DNA of 64,000 nucleotides, taken from NCBI GenBank assembly GCA_947259485.1, contig CAMYLU010000012.1, positions 1 through 64,000 of the forward strand. The letters run 5' to 3'. The stretch's first letter is position 1, and each line of letters begins with the position of its first letter. This document shows positions 18,589 through 27,219 of this stretch, piece by piece. Below the pieces are notes generated by a model, which saw only the letters and a program-made list of their open reading frames with translations, was not told where the DNA came from and made no database searches. Source of the stretch: an uncultured Gammaproteobacteria bacterium. GTDB lineage: Bacteria > Pseudomonadota > Gammaproteobacteria > GCA-001735895. The position numbers and the translations under genes are program-made.

Positions 18589-19401
18589 TTAACTTATAGT
18601 TACCAATTCTGCCCACCAGGCTGGCAGGTCGGCGAACGAGTCGAGCACCGCGTAAGGCTTTATCGCGCCGCCTAAATCTGCATCACGGAACTTGCCAGTC
18701 CTGACCTGTATACCTCGGATACCGCAGCGTTGCGCGGCATCGATATCACCGACGATATCGTCCCCGATCATAAAGGTTTGCCGAGCATTGCATCCCAGCC
18801 TGGCCAGCGACGATTCAAAAAAAGCCGGTGCAGGTTTACCGACCACTACGGCTTCACAGGAAGCAGCATGTTCCAGCGCCTTGACGAAGGGCGCAACATC
18901 CAGTTGCAGGCCGTCGCGTCCGCGCCAGTAACGTGTCATCCCGAGCGCAATCAACCGCGGTGCTGGATCCTGCATTAAAAACCTGAAAGCACGATTCAAT
19001 AATTGAAAATCCCAGGCCTCTCCCAGGTCACCGATGATCACTGCATCGACAGCGACATCCTGGTCCAGGTGGATGGATTCGATATCGCCAAAGTCCTGTT
19101 TTGTGCCTGAAGGTACAAATAATGCGGCGCTATGCAACTGGTGCTGATCGAGCCATTGGGTCGCGGCGACCACGGGTGTCATAACTTCTTCGATTTGCGC
19201 GCTGAAGCCGAGGGTTTCAAACTTGTCCAGTAATGCCTCGCGGGAGCGCGACGTGGTATTGGTAACAAACAGGTGTGGAATTTTCTGTTGCCTGAACCAG
19301 TTGAGCGCATCGACCGCACCCGCGATCAAGCGATCGCTCTGGTAAATAACCCCGTCGAGGTCAATCAATACACCCTTGCCGACAATCTTGTTATCCAGCA
19401 T
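18589..19401 (-). CDS. HAD-IIA family phosphatase (NagD/LHPP-like)
   Basis: This 270-residue haloacid-dehalogenase-type phosphatase has motif I VLIDLDGVIY (nucleophile D14, acid D16), motif II FVTNTTSRS, the conserved Lys in VVGKPAPAFF and motif III IGDDIVGDIDAA. The cap lies between motifs II and III, as in class IIA (NagD, pyridoxal phosphatase, LHPP). Substrates in this subfamily include nucleotide monophosphates, phosphoglycolate and pyridoxal phosphate; I cannot choose. It is cytoplasmic. Fifty-one bp separate it from the upstream membrane-protein gene in the same direction. Confidence 0.85.
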   Translation of the reverse strand: MLDNKIVGKGVLIDLDGVIYQSDRLIAGAVDALNWFRQQKIPHLFVTNTTSRSREALLDKFETLGFSAQIEEVMTPVVAATQWLDQHQLHSAALFVPSGTKQDFGDIESIHLDQDVAVDAVIIGDLGEAWDFQLLNRAFRFLMQDPAPRLIALGMTRYWRGRDGLQLDVAPFVKALEHAASCEAVVVGKPAPAFFESSLARLGCNARQTFMIGDDIVGDIDAAQRCGIRGIQVRTGKFRDADLGGAIKPYAVLDSFADLPAWWAELVTIS

Positions 19402-19452
19402 GACTCTTCAATACGTCGGATCTACCCTGATTCTGAATACTCTAAAAATTCT

Positions 19453-20013
19453 CTACGGAAAAGTCTCCGAGGTGAATTTCTTGATATTGTACTGCCCCAT
19501 CACTATCCAACGTGGAGTCGCTCTGCCAGTTCCGGCGAGTTGCAGACCGGGGTGTCTCTCGACAACTCTGGCCAGGCTGCTCTCCTGTTCCGGATCAACG
19601 TCAACGATAAAGACGTGCTTTCCTTCCCGCAACTGCGGTTCGAAGCGTTTGAAATCACGATGCGGTACCTGGATTCCAAACAGGCCTCCAGACCAGACAC
19701 TAAATCCAAACAATACCACCGCCAGGAATATAAATGGCATCCAGGTATAAGTCTCGGGCCAATTGCTGTAGGCAGTTATGACCAGCACCAATGCGGCCAG
19801 GGCGACACCTATCCAGGTACCAACTATAATTCCGTGAACCACATCTTTTTTGAAAACAGACTCGATATTGTGCAGGTGGTCGTGTGTTTCTACCGCGGTA
19901 TCGTCCCGGCTAAAAACGTGAATCTGCGGTCGATGTACACCCCTGTTTTCGAGTTCCACTTCGATTCGGTCGAGGTCATCCAGGTCCTCGCTTACATAGA
20001 AATGTCGTTTCAT
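19453..20013 (-). CDS. Conserved two-helix membrane protein, function unknown
   Basis: This is a 186-residue protein. An N-terminal soluble part (MKRHFYVSEDLDDLDRIE...; ~1-58) resembles a small ferredoxin-like or CBS-like regulatory fold. Two close membrane helices follow (~61-82 and ~90-110), then a C-terminal soluble part (~115-186) with HVFIVDVDPEQE. This hairpin-anchored arrangement occurs in proteins annotated only by general similarity. I do not assign a role. The gene shares direction with the HAD phosphatase and is divergent from guaC. Confidence 0.7.
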   Translation of the reverse strand: MKRHFYVSEDLDDLDRIEVELENRGVHRPQIHVFSRDDTAVETHDHLHNIESVFKKDVVHGIIVGTWIGVALAALVLVITAYSNWPETYTWMPFIFLAVVLFGFSVWSGGLFGIQVPHRDFKRFEPQLREGKHVFIVDVDPEQESSLARVVERHPGLQLAGTGRATPRWIVMGQYNIKKFTSETFP

Positions 20014-20184
20014 CTTGCATACCCCCGTAGTAACGAGTTGCGGACCAGAATACGCCTGTAACGGGACCGAATCAAGTTGGCCAGATTAGGCTATATTAGT
20101 AGTAACTCCCATTGGGGCAGCCTGTTCCAGAGCATGGATTCATGTTAAGGTCCGTCGCTGTCCGCTAAGCAGACCCGACTTGTC

Positions 20185-21297
20185 ATGAGAATTGAAGACG
20201 ACAGCAAACTCGACTACAAGGACGTCTTGATCCGCCCCAAACGCAGTACCCTGGGCAGCCGCAAGGACGTGGAACTGGAGCGGGAATTCACCTTCCGTAA
20301 TTACCAGTCCGATAGCGGAGAGCACTACCGCGGCATTCCGATCATGGCGTCTAACATGGACGGTGTCGGTACCTTTGAAATGGCCGACAGCCTGGCTGGC
20401 ATGGGGCTGTTTACCTGCCTGGTCAAAAACTACGAGACCGACGAACTGATCGGTTTTTTTGGCAAGGACAAAGGCAGTCGAACCGAAAATGTCGCTTACT
20501 CGACCGGTATTACAAGCCAGGATTTCGAAAAATTCGAAGCGGTTTATAAACAGACCGGCAGCCGCTTAAAATATGTCTGCGTCGATGTCGCAAACGGCTA
20601 TTCCGAACGCTTTTCCGATTTTATCAAGCAGCTGAGGGACGCCTACCCCGGTATTGTCATCATCGCGGGTAATGTCGTCACCGGTGAAATGACCGAAGAA
20701 CTGATATTAAGTGGTGCCGATATCGTCAAGGTCGGCATCGGGCCCGGCAGCGTATGCACCACCCGGATCCAGACCGGAGTCGGATTTCCACAGCTCTCCG
20801 CGGTCATCGAGTGTGCCGATTCAGCACACGGTCTCGGCGGTCATATCATTGCCGATGGCGGTTGCACCTGTCCGGGAGACCTGGCCAAGGCATTCGCGGC
20901 CGGCGCTGATTATGTCATGCTCGGGGGAATGCTCGCGGGTCATGACGAAGGCGGCGGTGAAATCATTACCCGTTACTTCAAGACCGGTGAAGTCAGGAAA
21001 ACCGACGCGGGCCTGGAAGACCTGGTCGAGGAACGCAAGTTCGTTAACTTTTACGGTATGAGCTCAAAGGCAGCCAACGAAAAGCACTTCGGCGGGCTCA
21101 AGGAATATCGTTCGTCCGAGGGTCGCGAGATCCAGGTCCCCTATCGCGGCAAAATCGAAAACACGATCCAGAACCTGCTCGGCGGGGTACGCAGCACCTG
21201 CACCTATGCCGGCGCCAAGAAATTAAAGTGGCTGAGCAAATGCACCACCTTCGTCAAAACCAGCGAGCAATTCAACTCCGTATTCGCCGACCACTAA
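20185..21297 (+). CDS. guaC: GMP reductase
   Basis: This 370-residue enzyme of the IMPDH/GMPR family is built on a TIM barrel. It reductively deaminates GMP to IMP with NADPH, converting guanine nucleotides back to the shared precursor. The catalytic Cys is C191 in [28 protein letters not shown] at the N terminus and the absence of the CBS pair found in IMP dehydrogenase identify it as Gua[17 protein letters not shown] near the C terminus also fits GMPR. It is slightly longer than E. coli GuaC (347). It stands alone, with a ~290-bp downstream gap containing a large palindromic element. Confidence 0.93.
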   Translation: MRIEDDSKLDYKDVLIRPKRSTLGSRKDVELEREFTFRNYQSDSGEHYRGIPIMASNMDGVGTFEMADSLAGMGLFTCLVKNYETDELIGFFGKDKGSRTENVAYSTGITSQDFEKFEAVYKQTGSRLKYVCVDVANGYSERFSDFIKQLRDAYPGIVIIAGNVVTGEMTEELILSGADIVKVGIGPGSVCTTRIQTGVGFPQLSAVIECADSAHGLGGHIIADGGCTCPGDLAKAFAAGADYVMLGGMLAGHDEGGGEIITRYFKTGEVRKTDAGLEDLVEERKFVNFYGMSSKAANEKHFGGLKEYRSSEGREIQVPYRGKIENTIQNLLGGVRSTCTYAGAKKLKWLSKCTTFVKTSEQFNSVFADH

Positions 21298-21411
21298 CAA
21301 GATAAGCCGCCATCCCGATACATCGGACCGCGACATCCCTGCCGCGCTACACTTCTACAGTCTAAATCCCAACGCAGCTCATCAACATGAAGAGACTTAA
21401 AAAAACAAGGG

Positions 21412-21516
21412 CTGGGCCGTGACATATCTTTTCAGAACGCTGCGCAACAGGGATGTTGCGCGCGAGCCTACATGGATGTATTTACGGCGTTTCTGAAAAG
21501 ATATGTCACGGCCCAG
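21412..21516. repeat. 105-bp palindromic repeat element (copy 1)
   Basis: Outer arms 21412-21440 and 21487-21516 are reverse complements with a single extra base. Inside are a perfect hairpin gcgcaac/gttgcgc (21442-21460 region) and a core reading gcgcgagcctacatggatgt followed by atttacggcgt. The same core, with different outer arms, recurs at 44656-44686. The element lies between convergent guaC and the reductase fusion, so it may act as a bidirectional terminator. It has no coding content. Confidence 0.85.
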
Positions 21517-21586
21517 TCCTATCGAAGGTCTCCTTTTCAGATGATTAGAAGGAAGGCTGTGGTTTAAACTTAGGACTTTTTCAGGA

Positions 21587-23719
21587 TCAGGAATTGCGGC
21601 GCCAGCGGTGGAATTTGGCGACCCATTCGAGCAGGCGTTCGGGCACATGCGCGCGTTTCCATTCCCCCGCGGCATACTTGTTCGCCTCGGCAAATGTCGG
21701 ATAGATATGGATAGTACCGAGAATCTTGTTTAGCCCGAGGCCATGCCTCATCGCCAGCACATACTCGGCGATCAAATCACCTGAATGTTCACCGACGATA
21801 GTTACTCCAAGAATTCGGTCCTTGCCTGGTACGGTCAGCACCTTGACAAAACCATGCGCCTCGCTGTCGGCAATGGCACGGTCGAGATCATCAATTCCGT
21901 AGCGGGTTACCTCGTATTCGATGCCCTGCTCCTGCGCGTCGCTTTCATTCAATCCGACCCGCGCGATTTCGGGTTCGGTGAAAGTGGCCCACGGGATAAC
22001 CGAGTAATCCGCCTTGAAACGCTTTACAATACCGAATAGCGAGTTTACCGAGGTATACCAGGCCTGGTGAGCGCCGACATGCGTAAACTGGTAAGGCCCG
22101 GTAACATCGCCACAGGCATAAATCGTCGGTATGTTGGTTTGCAGAAACTCGTTTACCTCGATAGTGCGATTAGGATTCAGACGCACCCCGATTTCTTCGA
22201 GCCCGAAGCCGCTCGACCTGGGTGACCGCCCAACCGCGACAATAAGCGCATCAAATTCAATTTCGATTTCGCCATCTTTATGCTCCGCCACCAGGTAATC
22301 CTTACCCTCGCGCTTGATAAAGCGCTTCGCCTTATGCGCGGTCAGAACCTGCACCCCTTCGTCACTGAATTTCTGCTGCACCATTTCCGAAATCTCCGGA
22401 TCTTCCCGTAGCAGGATTCGGGGAAGCATTTCAATTTGGGTCACCGCAACACCGAGGCGGGCAAACGCCTGGGTTAACTCCGATCCAATCGGTCCTCCGC
22501 CGAGCACCGCCAGTTTGCGTGGCTGGTCACGCATTTCCCAGAGATTATCCGAGGTATAAAAATCAACCTGGTCTATTCCCTCGATAGGCGGCACGAAAGG
22601 ACTTCCACCGGTGGCGACCACGATGTTACGGGTGCGGATCGTGTTGCCGTTGACTTCGACGGTCCAGGGCGAGGTAATACGCGCCTCGCCGATCACAACA
22701 TCTACACCGAGGCCGGTGTAGCGTTCGACCGAGTCATGTGGTTCGATTTTCCTGATAATCTGCTGGATTCGCTCCATGACCTCGGCAAAATCAAACTCGG
22801 CAGCGGCCTGCTTGATGCCGAATTCCCGGCTACGGGCGATATGCGACATGAATTTCGCTGAGCGTATGATCGCTTTCGACGGCACGCAACCATAGTTAAG
22901 GCAGTCACCACCCATCTTGTTCTTTTCAATGAGCGTCACTTTGGCCTTTACCGCGGCAGCGATATATGATGTAACCAGACCCGCCGATCCAGCGCCGATG
23001 ACAACCAGGTTGGTGTCGAAATCATCCGGCTTTTCAAAACCCTCGAGAGCCTTTCGATTGGCGACCAGCGCCACGATTTTCTTACCGATAAATGGCAGTA
23101 TTGCGAGCAGTAGAAAAGAAAATATGATTCCGCCACTGAAAATTCCGCTAGCCGATTCTATCTGGGCCAACTGGGTCCCGGCATTCACATAAACCAAAGT
23201 GCCCGCGAACATGCCCAGTTGACTGACCCAGAAAAACGTCCACAGGCGCAAAGTGGTCAAGCCCATCACCAGGTTAATAACGAAAAACGGGAATGCGGGT
23301 ACCAGGCGCAGTGCAAACAGGTAAAACGGGCCGTCCTTTTCAATGCCATCATTGATTGATTTCAGGGATGAGCCAAAGCGCGACTGAACCGTGTCCCTGA
23401 ACAGATAGCGTGATACCAGGAAGGCAATCGATGCGCCTATCGTGCTGGCAAAGGAAATCAGAATTAGACCGGTGAACAAACCGAAAATTGCTCCCCCGGC
23501 CAGGGTCAACACGGCGGCACCGGGAAGCGAAGCACCGGTTATAACGACATACAGCAGAAAGAATCCAATCAGCGTGAGCGCACGATTATCAGCATAATAC
23601 TGGTCGATAACCTGTTGCTGGGACTTGACGTAATCAAGCGTCAGGTATTGTCCCAGATCAAACTGGAAAAAAATCACCACGATTAGTGCCAACAGGCCCA
23701 GCAAAACGATTTTTTTCAT
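21587..23719 (-). CDS. VTT (TVP38/TMEM64) membrane domain fused to flavin disulfide reductase
   Basis: This is a 710-residue fusion. Residues ~1-215 are a multi-helix VTT/SNARE-associated domain, with the typical GLFTGLILISFASTIGAS region. Residues ~235-710 are a complete pyridine nucleotide-disulfide oxidoreductase: FAD-binding GAGSAGLVTSYIAAA, redox pair C273/C278 (GGDCLNYGCVPSKA), NAD-binding GGGPIGSELTQAF, second FAD motif YACGDVTG, and a C-terminal dimerisation domain. The reductase half is close to mercuric reductase and dihydrolipoamide dehydrogenase, but it lacks the heavy-metal-associated domain and the C-terminal vicinal Cys pair of MerA. A membrane-tethered thiol or quinone reductase is possible; the substrate is unknown. 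The fusion is continuous, with no frameshift. Confidence 0.88.
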   Translation of the reverse strand: MKKIVLLGLLALIVVIFFQFDLGQYLTLDYVKSQQQVIDQYYADNRALTLIGFFLLYVVITGASLPGAAVLTLAGGAIFGLFTGLILISFASTIGASIAFLVSRYLFRDTVQSRFGSSLKSINDGIEKDGPFYLFALRLVPAFPFFVINLVMGLTTLRLWTFFWVSQLGMFAGTLVYVNAGTQLAQIESASGIFSGGIIFSFLLLAILPFIGKKIVALVANRKALEGFEKPDDFDTNLVVIGAGSAGLVTSYIAAAVKAKVTLIEKNKMGGDCLNYGCVPSKAIIRSAKFMSHIARSREFGIKQAAAEFDFAEVMERIQQIIRKIEPHDSVERYTGLGVDVVIGEARITSPWTVEVNGNTIRTRNIVVATGGSPFVPPIEGIDQVDFYTSDNLWEMRDQPRKLAVLGGGPIGSELTQAFARLGVAVTQIEMLPRILLREDPEISEMVQQKFSDEGVQVLTAHKAKRFIKREGKDYLVAEHKDGEIEIEFDALIVAVGRSPRSSGFGLEEIGVRLNPNRTIEVNEFLQTNIPTIYACGDVTGPYQFTHVGAHQAWYTSVNSLFGIVKRFKADYSVIPWATFTEPEIARVGLNESDAQEQGIEYEVTRYGIDDLDRAIADSEAHGFVKVLTVPGKDRILGVTIVGEHSGDLIAEYVLAMRHGLGLNKILGTIHIYPTFAEANKYAAGEWKRAHVPERLLEWVAKFHRWRRNS

Positions 23720-23768
23720 AGCGGAGATTCCAGGCTCTTATTTTCGCATCGGAAGCTGTTATTCGTTA

Positions 23769-24890
23769 TTAACCAGTTCGCGCTGTGCAGTATTCTTCAG
23801 CCCATTGCAAGTACTCTGCTTCGGGGCCCTCAAAGATTATTTCAGGTTTTTTGTCCTTGATCTGGTAACGGTACATTGGATCGTAATATTGTTCGAGTAA
23901 AATTTTAATTCCGTGGTCAAATTCTGCCACGCTGCCATCCTTGAAAAGCATTTTTAAGGCGGATTCAAAGCACTGTTTTACCTGCTGATAACGATCCCCG
24001 CCCAGTCGCTTTTGTATTCGTGCCAGGTTGTCCAGTACAAAACGAGTGAACTCTTCCTCGGCACTATCGCCGTATGCCTGCCGGTAACCAGGCCAATTAC
24101 CCCGGATATAGTCATCGCGGATGAGCTCGATACGAGTTTCAATATCATCTTTCAGAATAGCGCGCGGTGCCTTCAACAAAGCTTTATACAGACAATCAGG
24201 CATGTAGACGCGCCCGATCCGTCGCCCTTCATCCTCGACAAAAACAGGCTTGCCCGGATACTTGTCACGATGCTTGATAAACTCGATTGAAACCCTGTTT
24301 TCCCAGTCGATAACCGACGGCTGCTGATCCAGGACATCACGTCCAAAGGCCGAGCCGCGGTGGTTGGCGAGACCTTCGAAATCGAGATGATATCGAATTT
24401 TTTGCAATACCCTGGTTTTACCGACCCCGGTCAGACCGCTGACACAAACCAGCGGTACTTCCCTGGCAGACTGTTCCAGTTCGTCGATCAGGAAACGACG
24501 CATTGCCTTGTAGCCACCGTGCACCAGCGGATATTCGACGCCTTGCTGTTGCAACCACTGCTGGGTGGTCCGGGAGCGTAAGCCGCCGCGAAAACAGTAC
24601 AGAAATCCTTGCGGGTATTCATTGCAATAGGTTGCCCAGGCCTGCAATCGTTGCGCCCGAATGTCCGGGGTGGCCAGTTCGAGCCCCAGTCGAATCGCTT
24701 CCTCCTGTCCCGCATGTTTATAGCGAATCCCGATTTGCTCACGTTGCCGATCATCAAGCAGCGGTAAATTAGTCGACGTCGGAAAAGCACCCTGGCCAAA
24801 TTCAATCGGTGCGCGAACGTCCATCAACGGGACATCGTCCAAAAAAAGCTGTCGGTAGTCGCTGGTATCGTCTCGCATAAGCGTGCTCAA
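23769..24890 (-). CDS. mnmH: tRNA 2-selenouridine synthase
   Basis: This 373-residue enzyme (also SelU/YbbB) replaces sulfur with selenium in the wobble uridine of tRNAs for Lys, Glu and Gln, via a geranylated intermediate. It has the N-terminal rhodanese domain with the catalytic C99 (FLYCFRGGLRSR; E. coli Cys97) and a C-terminal P-loop domain with Walker A GLTGVGKT (152-159). No selD or selenocysteine genes lie in the window, so the selenium donor must be encoded elsewhere. It overlaps rlmKL by 4 bp (ATGA), giving a coupled RNA-modification pair. Confidence 0.94.
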   Translation of the reverse strand: MSTLMRDDTSDYRQLFLDDVPLMDVRAPIEFGQGAFPTSTNLPLLDDRQREQIGIRYKHAGQEEAIRLGLELATPDIRAQRLQAWATYCNEYPQGFLYCFRGGLRSRTTQQWLQQQGVEYPLVHGGYKAMRRFLIDELEQSAREVPLVCVSGLTGVGKTRVLQKIRYHLDFEGLANHRGSAFGRDVLDQQPSVIDWENRVSIEFIKHRDKYPGKPVFVEDEGRRIGRVYMPDCLYKALLKAPRAILKDDIETRIELIRDDYIRGNWPGYRQAYGDSAEEEFTRFVLDNLARIQKRLGGDRYQQVKQCFESALKMLFKDGSVAEFDHGIKILLEQYYDPMYRYQIKDKKPEIIFEGPEAEYLQWAEEYCTARTG

Positions 24891-27067
24891 ACTTTATTCC
24901 GAAATTCCCAGCAACGATGTATTTTCGGGTTTCGCTTGAAGTCTTCGGGCAGGGTCGCATGGCTTATGTCACGAACTTTGCAGGATTGCTGGATCGCTTC
25001 GGCAAGCTTGAAACCACGACGATTCGTTGAAAACAGCAGTAATCCGTCCGCGGCCAGAAGTTTCATCGTCTGATTTATTAAATCTTCGTGATCGCGCTGG
25101 ATGTCGAGAGTACGCTGCATCTTGCTGGAGTTCGAAAATGACGGCGGATCAAGGAATATCAAATCATAGTCGCGCGGTATCGAAAACCTGTCGGGATTTT
25201 TTAATAACTCAACGATGTCGGCGCGCAGGAACGCGTAGCGGGCTTCATCATCGAGCTGATTCAATAAAAAGTTTTCGCGCGCCCACTTCAGATAAGTGGC
25301 GGACAAATCGACATTCATCACCGTGCTGGCACCGCCCAGTGCCGCTTGCACCCCGACGGCAGCCGTGTAACAGAAAAGGTTGAGTACCGATTTATCGCGT
25401 GCCTCGTGGAACACCCTTTCACGCGTAAGGCGATGATCCAGAAACAAGCCTGAATCGAGGTAATCACTGAGATTTATCAGCAACGACGCTTTGCCCTCGC
25501 GTACCTGGTAAAACTCGCCACGATGATCCTGTTTTTGATATTGCCCGGAGCCGCGCTGGCGGCTGCGAATTTTGCAGAATAGCTGATCCTCCGGGATCGA
25601 AAAAAAATCCCTGACGACATCGGCTGCAAGACCAATGCGATACTCCGCCTTGTCAGTCTCAATCGAGCTTGGTGCCTGGTATTCCTGCAGGTGAAACCAC
25701 TCGACCTCGGGCGCAATTTCACTCTGGTACCGATCCAGCGCGAACGCAAACTCCGGCAAATCTGCATCATAGATTCGATAACAACTGACGCCATTCCTGT
25801 TCGCCCAGCGCTGTATATGCCTGGCATTCTTGCTCAGCCGATTGCGCAACGGACCGGCCGCTTCGTCAGCAATCGCAGGCGTCGAGGATGCCAGCTCCGT
25901 ATCTGTAACCTCGCCTGCGGTTTCGAAGATTGCAAACAGGCAATCGAGCGGACCATTTTTAACATCCTTTCTGCTGACTCGTTTCAATTTCAAACGATGC
26001 AGTAAATCCGGATTGGCCGATATTATCGCAAGTCTCGCAGGCGCCAGGCGCTGCAAGCAGGCACCGATATCACCATACAGTTGACCCAGGTCCTGACCAC
26101 CTTGTAAACGATGTCCATAGGGTGGATTACAAATTACCAGGGTATCCCCCGGCGTTGCCGGTAGATCCAGGTCGGCAACCTGTTGGTGCGAGAATTCAAT
26201 AAACTCCTCAACCCCGGCGCGTTTCGCGTTGGCTCGAGCAATTTCCAGCGCCCCGGCATCGTAGTCGCTGGCATAAATCCTTGCATCGGGATTCATCTCG
26301 ACCGCCTGGCGCGCCTGTTCAACGCAGTCTTGCCAGAGCTCCGGATCATGCAGCGACCATTTATTAAATCCGAAATATCGCCGCTCGAGTCCCGGAGCAA
26401 TGTTGGCAGCCATCATTGCAGCTTCAATCGCAAAGGTGCCCGAACCACACATCGGATCAAGCAACTGCAACAGAATCGAGTCAGGTTGACACCAACCCGC
26501 CTGGACCAACAGCGCCGCTGCCAGATGCTCCTTCAGTGGAGCGCCCGAGTGTTCAAGTCGATAACCACGTCGGTGCAGGCTTTCACCGGACAAATCGAGG
26601 CTAATGCTCGCCTGGTTACGGTGTATATTGACGTGGACCTGGATATCGGGTTGTTTTTTTTCGACCACGGGTCGACTACCACATTGGTCGCGGAACCGGT
26701 CGACGATCGCATCTTTTGACTTGAGCGCTACGAATTGCCCATGATTGAGCGTCGAGCGTGACGTGGTCGCCGATACCGCAATGCTGTCGCGCGCATTCAG
26801 ATGCGATTCCCAGTCAATTTGGTAAATCGCCTGATACAGTTGCGCTTCGTCTTCGACCCGGGTCTGGCAAAGTTCACAAAACACGCGATTAGCAAGCCTT
26901 GAATACAGACAAACCTGGTAAACGGTTTCAATTCCCGCGTTGATCTGAACCCCGCCGTACACTTTCGTCAGCACCGCTGCGGACGAACCCGTAATTCGGC
27001 GCAACTCGTGAAACAAAAGGGTTTCAAAGCCCTTGTGGCCGGTAACAAATAGCTTGAGATTTTGCAT
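24887..27067 (-). CDS. rlmL: Fused 23S rRNA G2445/G2069 methyltransferase
   Basis: This is a ~726-residue bifunctional enzyme (RlmKL). The N-terminal THUMP domain (~45-155) and the RlmL methyltransferase with catalytic NPPYG make m2G2445. A second Rossmann methyltransferase (RlmK, ~500-726; NLFCYTAAVGVQA, FLDPPSFSNSSKM) makes m7G2069. I prefer the ATG at 27067, because the protein then begins directly at the domain (MQNLKLFVTGHKG). A GTG at 27091 would add eight residues, and neither start has a clear ribosome-binding site. The downstream mnmH gene overlaps its stop. The length is slightly above E. coli RlmL (702). Confidence 0.93.
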   Translation of the reverse strand: MQNLKLFVTGHKGFETLLFHELRRITGSSAAVLTKVYGGVQINAGIETVYQVCLYSRLANRVFCELCQTRVEDEAQLYQAIYQIDWESHLNARDSIAVSATTSRSTLNHGQFVALKSKDAIVDRFRDQCGSRPVVEKKQPDIQVHVNIHRNQASISLDLSGESLHRRGYRLEHSGAPLKEHLAAALLVQAGWCQPDSILLQLLDPMCGSGTFAIEAAMMAANIAPGLERRYFGFNKWSLHDPELWQDCVEQARQAVEMNPDARIYASDYDAGALEIARANAKRAGVEEFIEFSHQQVADLDLPATPGDTLVICNPPYGHRLQGGQDLGQLYGDIGACLQRLAPARLAIISANPDLLHRLKLKRVSRKDVKNGPLDCLFAIFETAGEVTDTELASSTPAIADEAAGPLRNRLSKNARHIQRWANRNGVSCYRIYDADLPEFAFALDRYQSEIAPEVEWFHLQEYQAPSSIETDKAEYRIGLAADVVRDFFSIPEDQLFCKIRSRQRGSGQYQKQDHRGEFYQVREGKASLLINLSDYLDSGLFLDHRLTRERVFHEARDKSVLNLFCYTAAVGVQAALGGASTVMNVDLSATYLKWARENFLLNQLDDEARYAFLRADIVELLKNPDRFSIPRDYDLIFLDPPSFSNSSKMQRTLDIQRDHEDLINQTMKLLAADGLLLFSTNRRGFKLAEAIQQSCKVRDISHATLPEDFKRNPKIHRCWEFRNKV

Positions 27068-27219
27068 TGAATGTTGTTTTGCGGGTACCACAGGAGGTTA
27101 ATTTTACGCCTTATGTCACAAATCTGCTGCAAAACGAATAGTAATGAAAATTGAAGCAGGATTTTAGGGTTATTATCGCCTATATTAAGGATACTAAACC
27201 GCTTTGAAATTCAGCCCGG

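Noticed and set aside
19273-20061. A 262-codon open frame on the plus strand
   Set aside because: It runs antisense to the HAD phosphatase and the small membrane protein, which both show clear family or membrane features.
22886-22903. Flavin reductase as the E3 subunit of 2-oxoglutarate dehydrogenase
   Set aside because: It has the redox pair but is fused to a membrane domain and is not beside sucAB; MerA-like similarity is as strong as Lpd-like.
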